Shown here piece by piece: positions 44,836 to 49,242 of a stretch of 49,242 nucleotides of DNA. Each line of letters starts with the position of its first letter. Position 1 is the first letter of the stretch. Source of the stretch: Phoronis australis (taxonomy: Eukaryota > Phoronida > Phoronidae); contig NMRA01000109.1 of NCBI GenBank assembly GCA_002633005.1, forward strand, positions 933,880 through 983,121, given 5' to 3'. A program made the position numbers and the translations under genes. The notes beneath the pieces are model-generated. The model ran no database searches, was not told where the DNA came from, and was given only the letters and a program-made list of their open reading frames with translations.

Positions 44836-45605
44836 ATCGTCTCACACGCGCTTTGGGTACCTTGCGTCGCTTTCCGAAGGATGACACACTTCGCCGTACT
44901 TGGCTAGCTCGTTCATGTGAAGAACGTAGCGCTACCCGTCCACGCAACGTACAAAGCAGTGGAGGGTTACCGAGTGTGTATCAAGCATTTTCTGCCGTCA
45001 GATTATGACAGATATGTACGCTGAATTGATGAAGGTCCCTGCGAAACAACACCTGAAGAAGGGTACCATACCGTCGCTGTTGATTCCAGGCAGTGCCCCG
45101 TCGCCAACCCCGAGAAGTGCGCTTCAGAAGCGAGAAGCCTCGCGAGCTGTGGCCACTAGATAGTGACTGGAGGCACTTCATCTACTGTCACCCGTGCCTC
45201 CAAACGTACCCCATTGCGCGCAATTCCGGGAACTAGCAGTGATTCGCCCTGTGCTGTTGTCTCTAGCCCAGAGCCTGTAAGCAGCTCTGCAGCGATATTA
45301 AGTAATGGGAGTGAATACAGGCCCATTTCGACACCCAGTGAAGAGGACAGTTCGTCATGCAATGAACAGATCGGTGAGCCTAAGTTTGATAAGTTTATTG
45401 TGGACTTGTATTGGAGCTATATGGAAGGTGCCAGGTGTGTGGCGAGGGAGTCACACGGCGGGATGTAAGCAGTTTAGGTGCTCAGATCACCCTTCGGTGG
45501 GAGTGTGTCGCGGGACACTCGGGCAAGTGGGACAGTTCTTCCTCTGTACGTGAGACGATAATGAGTACACCCCAGTACGCAGCAACAGCGTGGCATGTTG
45601 ACTAA
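44799..45605 (+). pseudogene. THAP-domain transposase-like protein, truncated and frameshifted
   Basis: The frame from 44799 reads MPRCCCVPGYTHYRLT, then LGTLRRFPKDDTLRRTWLAR, the start of a THAP zinc finger; the fourth-position Cys is Tyr here (GYTH, GCTH in the inverted copy). After a frameshift near 44950 another frame gives YRVCIKHFLPSDYD, the C-x2-H and following residues, and then KKGTIPSLLIPG. A low-complexity Ser/Pro/Thr linker follows at 45163-45400 (ending PKFDKFIVDLYWSYMEG). A last frame gives CQVCGEGVTRR and WECVAGHSGKW, a zinc-binding module that follows the linker in related transposon-encoded THAP proteins. It then runs into the inverted arm. At least three frame breaks. Not functional. 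Confidence 0.75.
45474..45596 (-). pseudogene. Inverted THAP start in the right arm
   Basis: On the minus strand, ATG at 45596 begins MPRCCCVLGCTHYRLT, the same N-terminus as the plus-strand frame at 44799 but with the second zinc-ligand Cys intact. Homology stops after about 16 codons and the frame runs to a stop at 45476-45474. It is an inverted-repeat copy of the 5' end, not a gene. Confidence 0.75.
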
Positions 45606-45865
45606 CTCGTAAGCAAAAGCAAACGACGACCGAACTTATCACAGCCGAGGTAGAACAATGACTGACTCGACTGCTCTCACAGTCAGACTATATGAAAAGA
45701 AATTGGCGCGAAATTCTTGCCTCCCAAAACGTCACTTCCGGAGTAGACGACGAGTAATTAATTAAATTACGAAAAGCAGTAAATAAGTGAAAAATATGTC
45801 TGGGATTATCAACGAACCTTACTTTTGCTAAAATTGACATGAAAAATGGTTTCCTTCGCCTTTAA

Positions 45866-47080
45866 TTGGAAATTCTCAAAATTTAAGGGGGGACTTTTAA
45901 TAGATCAGTGAGCGCTTATTATGAAACACTTTAAAGGCAGGGAGTAGGCTTGTGCGTGAGCATAGTCGTTAACCTCAGTGTTTGCGGTAATAAGATATTA
46001 AAACGCTGCAATGGTAAGAAACGTTATAATAATACGATTTTGCGAAGAAAACTCTATATAGTAGGGGTGACTTTCTGGATATCGTTACCAATTACATTGT
46101 ACCCTTTTTAGCCACTCGGAATGATTTTGTTTTTAGCTGCCCGCTTCAGCCCGAGCAAGGTTAGTGTTTCTATAGGAGTCTGAACATTTTACGGCGACGG
46201 TGGTTCGGGGATTGAAAAGTTGCCGGGTGTGGGGGGTGTATAAAGTATAAAGAGAAGAATGAAAAGTTCGCTAACTTGAACCACAATTTCGCATCTAGTG
46301 CCAGTTTAGTTGCAATAGCTGGCTACGGGCATAGAATACAGGGTTTACTGAACATCGACCTCGGGAAACATCGGAACAGGAAAACGTCAGTTCTGGGTTA
46401 TATCGGTCCCGGGACATCGGGTTTTTTTATAACCGTTGGGAATCTGAGTTCATTTTCAAATAAACCAGAGAGAAGCCGGTATACTCTTTCATTTAGGACT
46501 GTCGCTGTTCTTTGAAGTGGTGAGCACGCGTGAGGTCACGCACTTGAATCGCTGGAGTAGGCCTACACTTAACGTTGGCAACAACTTGTGAAAGACAAAT
46601 CATATTTCGCGCACGTAGCCCCAGAAACAAGTAAAGGGTTTGAGAATTTCTTGGCAACTGAAAGTAAAGACGTGACCGTCGTTTGGCGATTAATAAGGTT
46701 GTCATTTTCACTTTGGCTGTCTTAATACGATAAAAATGAGAAGCACATCTCAGTCTAAGTCACGATTGTCTGCCGGGACCGCTTGCGCGCTAACGGTACC
46801 GCAACGAAAGTTCATAGCAATGCGCCACAAATTTGTAGAAAGACTGTCATAGGTTAAAAATACGTCACAGAGCGTAAATTTTATGAATCCTAGCTTCCGA
46901 CTTTACCCGTTTGGGAAACCGGCTTTCAACTGCCGTAGACTACAATAAGAATCCCCTCACCTTGAAATGAATTTTTCTAACCGTTTATTAGAGCCAATAC
47001 AGTATACAGCTTTCCAACAAGGCTAGGTGATGCTACGACATTATTCTTTGTTGCATTAGTAACAGGTCTTGGCTAATTAT
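45866..47080. other. No gene recognised
   Basis: Short open frames at 46276-46515 (plus) and 46493-46711 (minus), without domains. No repeats identified. Confidence 0.45.
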
Positions 47081-47253
47081 CATTTTATGGCCTGGGCAAG
47101 GTCTCCAATCTACGTACTCAGACTCGAATCATGCTCAAACTCACACTTCATACTCAACTCGAGTACAGACTCAGCTTTGGTGTATTCAATGTCATACTCG
47201 AAAAACCTGTACTCGAAATTTCGAGCACGTACTCAGTTTTCGAGTGTACTCGA

Positions 47254-47460
47254 ACTGAAGTGTATCTCATCTATATTTCGAGTACGATTTTGAGTAAAAA
47301 TTCGGAGTCTATGCTCAAATTTCAAGTTTGCTATGGCAGTGTGCTTGAAATCGTACTCGAAAATAAATACGAGCCAGAAAACAAAATATCGAAAGAGAAC
47401 CAAGAAACACAGCAAATCTAAAAAAATTACTCCTCTTACCGTATCTCAGCCCACTTCAAT
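47254..47460 (+). repeat. Segment B of the segmental duplication, first copy
   Basis: Rich in ACTCGA/TACTCG motifs (the enrichment starts near 47100). From ACTGAAGTGTATCTCATC to the start of the minisatellite it matches 48339-48540 with an offset of 1085 and few changes. Confidence 0.85.
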
Positions 47461-47845
47461 GAAGCAGCCGGAGGCAGCGAAGGCAAGCTTCGACGTAGCA
47501 CTTAGGCGGGCCTCAGCCAAGCAGCCGGAGAAAGCGCAGGCAGGCTCCGACGTAGCACTTAGGCGGGCCTCAGCCGGCAAGCAGCCGGAATAGGCAGCGC
47601 AGGCAGGCTCCGACGTAGCACTTAGGCGGGCCTCAGCCAAGCAGCTGGAGGCAGCGCAGGCAGGCTCCGACGTAGCACTTAGGCGGGCCTCAGCCAAGCA
47701 CCCGGAGGCAGCGCAGGCAGGCTCCGACGTAGCACATAGGCGGGCCTCAGCCAAGCAGCCGGAGGCAGCGCAGGCAGGCTCCGACGTAGCACTTAGGCGG
47801 GCCTCAGCCAAGCAGCCGGAGGCAGCGCAGGCAGACACCGACGTA
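47461..47845. repeat. 57-base GC-rich minisatellite, array 1
   Basis: About 6.7 units with the core GGCTCCGACGTAGCACTTAG followed by GCGGGCCTCAGCCAAGCAGC and CGGAGGCAGCGCAGGCA. As 57 is divisible by three, frames stay open: plus-strand KQPEAAQAGSDVALRRASA and minus-strand EARLSATSEPACAASGCLA repeat in register. These are consequences of the repeat and not evidence for a protein. The array is much more GC-rich than its surroundings. Confidence 0.95.
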
Positions 47846-47852
47846 TCACTTA

Positions 47853-48339
47853 TTCTTTCCGAGGTATAAAACGAAGCCGGGATTTGGTTTTTACATATTG
47901 TGAAAAGACGTTTTTGAAAACTGAAGTTGTGTAAAATGAAAGTGACATACCATATAAGCTGCGTGTCAATTTTAAACCACACGCGGTCGTTTGTAGTGCG
48001 CTATGATGGGCGCTAGCTTGAACTGTGGGCGCTTAAAGGCGAAAGCAACCTTTTTTCATGTCACTTTTAGCAAAAATAAGGTTCGTTGATTATCCCAGAC
48101 ACATTTTTCACTTAATTACAGCTTTTGGTAAGTTGATTAATTTCTCGTCCTCTACTCCGGAAGTGACGTTTTGGGAAGCAAGAGTTTCGCGCCAATTTCT
48201 TTTCATTATAGTCTGACTGTGAGAGCTGAAGAGTCAGCCACTGTTCTACCTCGGTTGTGATAAGTTCGGTCGTCGTTTGCTTTTGTTTACAAGTCAGTCA
48301 ACATGCCCCGCTGTTGCTGCGTGCCGGGATATACTCATA
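47853..48339 (+). repeat. Duplicate copy of 44349-44835, includes THAP start
   Basis: It matches the source with an offset of 3505, then 3504 after a one-base deletion. It begins right after minisatellite array 1 and ends in the THAP frame at GATATACTCAT, where it joins segment B. The resulting frame 48303-48506 starts MPRCCCVPGYTH and then leaves the THAP sequence, a chimera with no sign of function. Confidence 0.9.
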
Positions 48340-48540
48340 CTAAAGTGTATCTCATCTATATTTCGAGTACGATTTTGAGTAAAAATTCGGAGTCTATGCT
48401 CAAATTTCAAGTTTGCTATAGCAGTGTGCTTGAAATCGTACTCGAAAATAAATACGAGCCAGAAAACAAAATATCGAAAGAGAACCAAGAAACACAGCAA
48501 ATCTAAAAAAAATAAATCCTCTTACCGTATCTCAGCCCAC
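48339..48540 (+). repeat. Segment B of the segmental duplication, second copy
   Basis: Matches 47254-47460. The join with the preceding segment lies at a TACTC microhomology shared by the two parental sequences (GATATACTCAT and GTGTACTCGAACT). Confidence 0.85.
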
Positions 48541-49242
48541 TTCAATGAAACAGCCGGAGCCAGCAAAGGCAGGCTTCGACGTAGCACTTAGGCGGGCCTC
48601 AGCCAAGCAGCCGGAGAAAGCGCAGGCAGGCTCCGACGTAGCACTTAGGCGGGCCTCAGCCAAGCAGCCGGAGGCAGCGCAGGCAGGCTCCGACGTAGCA
48701 CTTAGGCGGGCCTCAGCCGGCAAGCAGCCGGAAATTCCGACGTAGCACTCAGGCGGGCCTCAGCCAAGCTGCCGGAGGGTGCGCAGGCAGGCTCCGACGT
48801 AGCACTTAGGCGGGCCGCAGCCAAGCTGCCGGAGGCAGCGCGGGCGGGCTCCGAGGTAGCACTTAGGCGGGCCGCAGCCAAGCTGCCGGAGGCAGCGCGT
48901 GCGGGCTCCGACGTAGCACTTAGGCCGGCCGCAGCCAAGCTGCCGGAGGCAGCGCGGGCGGGCTCCGACGTAGCACTTAGGCGGGCCGCAGCCAAGCTGC
49001 CGGAGGCAGCGCGGGCAGGCCCGGGCGTGGCACCTAGGCGGGCCTCCGCCAAGCGGCCGGAGGCAGCGCGGGCAGGCCCGGGCGTGGCACCTAGGCGGGC
49101 CTCCGCCAAGCGGCCGGAGGCAGCCTCAGCCAAGCGGCCGGAGGCAGCGCGGGCAGGTCCGGGCGTGGCACCTAGGCGGGCCTCAGCCAAGCGGCCGGAG
49201 GCAGCGCGGGCAGGCCCGGGCGTGGCACCTAGGCGGGCCTCA
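48541..49242. repeat. 57-base GC-rich minisatellite, array 2 (runs off the window)
   Basis: About twelve units. The first resemble array 1, including a shared GCCGGCAAGCAGCC variant with three extra bases. Later units change to GGGCCGCAGCCAAGCTGCCG and then to CCCGGGCGTGGCACCTAGGC types, so subfamilies are arranged in blocks. One unit near 49117-49130 is partly deleted. Long frames on both strands (for example minus 49190-48702) are by-products of the unit length. The array continues past 49242. Confidence 0.95.

Larger units (their letters stand above)
44533..45861. mobile_element. TTAA-flanked THAP foldback element with about 313-base inverted arms
   Basis: Arms 44533-44845 and 45550-45861 are inverted copies of each other (roughly 88-90 percent by eye, few indels). 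The outermost bases are AGGCGAA and TTCGCCT, directly abutted by TTAA (44529-44532 and 45862-45865). Each arm holds about 265 bases upstream of an ATG and the first codons of a THAP protein. The central 700 bases carry only the N-terminal part of the THAP transposase-like protein. THAP domains plus TTAA duplications are features of Kolobok transposons; P elements share the THAP domain but not TTAA. The catalytic domain is missing, so it is non-autonomous. Confidence 0.85.

Noticed and set aside
48702-49190. 162-codon Ala-rich minus-strand frame and the 178-codon frame at 47446-47982
   Set aside because: They follow from the 57-base unit length being divisible by three. Frames are open on both strands at once and change with unit type, and there is no independent sign of translation.
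1-49242. CRISPR array, bacterial operons or other prokaryotic system
   Set aside because: No direct-repeat/spacer pattern, no prokaryotic gene arrangement. Splice signals, LINEs, hAT and THAP elements mark this as animal nuclear DNA.

Overview
The window looks like a piece of a draft genome assembly from an invertebrate animal, most plausibly a marine one. Coding density is very low and spliceosomal splice sites are present. The rest is mostly degraded DNA transposons (hAT, mariner, THAP-type, many miniature elements) and non-LTR retrotransposon fragments. Isolated single 'n' bases (1070, 3824, 17530, 35493, 38913) and one 92-base N gap mark contig joins. The species cannot be named from sequence alone.

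The only well-preserved host genes I can defend are three plus-strand paralogues, roughly 9-11 kb apart. They are CDS 18938-19348 (136 codons), 28375-28824 (149) and 39055-39504 (149). Each encodes a four-helix membrane protein of the MS4A/CD20-like type. In each the whole coding sequence lies in one exon, and a good 3' splice site sits 12-21 bases before the ATG, so each gene probably has an upstream non-coding exon. They form a tandemly duplicated family.

Layout. 203-1937: an 867-base unit present twice around a single n, probably a scaffolding artefact. 2030-5493: a miniature element, then a TIR-bounded hAT transposon carrying a broken transposase. 7039-8834: a miniature element, a GA microsatellite and a foldback element built on TGTTACATTTTACG-like repeats. 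10941-15230: a truncated TTAA-type element, a mariner fragment, a miniature element and the 3' part of a minus-strand LINE. 16862-18066: an element with a tRNA-like module. 18.9-19.7 kb: first MS4A-like gene. 20.2-25.3 kb: LINE scraps and a broken THAP fragment. 25.9-27.9 kb: a miniature element, a minisatellite and the first copy of a 'CTAGTGGC' array repeat. 28.4 kb: second MS4A-like gene. 30.3-34.1 kb: LINE pieces split by the second array repeat. 35.4-38.9 kb: mostly empty, with two copies of a GC-rich miniature element. 39.0-39.5 kb: third MS4A-like gene. 41.0-42.7 kb: a full-length TTAA-type element, inverted relative to the 11 kb copy. 44.3-49.2 kb: a THAP foldback element, a segmental duplication that recopies its 5' end, and two blocks of a 57-base GC-rich minisatellite that runs off the right edge.

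The most unusual structure is the THAP foldback at 44533-45861. It is flanked by TTAA, and its roughly 313-base inverted arms each contain upstream sequence plus the start codon and first codons of a THAP protein. I found no CRISPR array, rRNA gene or canonical tRNA gene.
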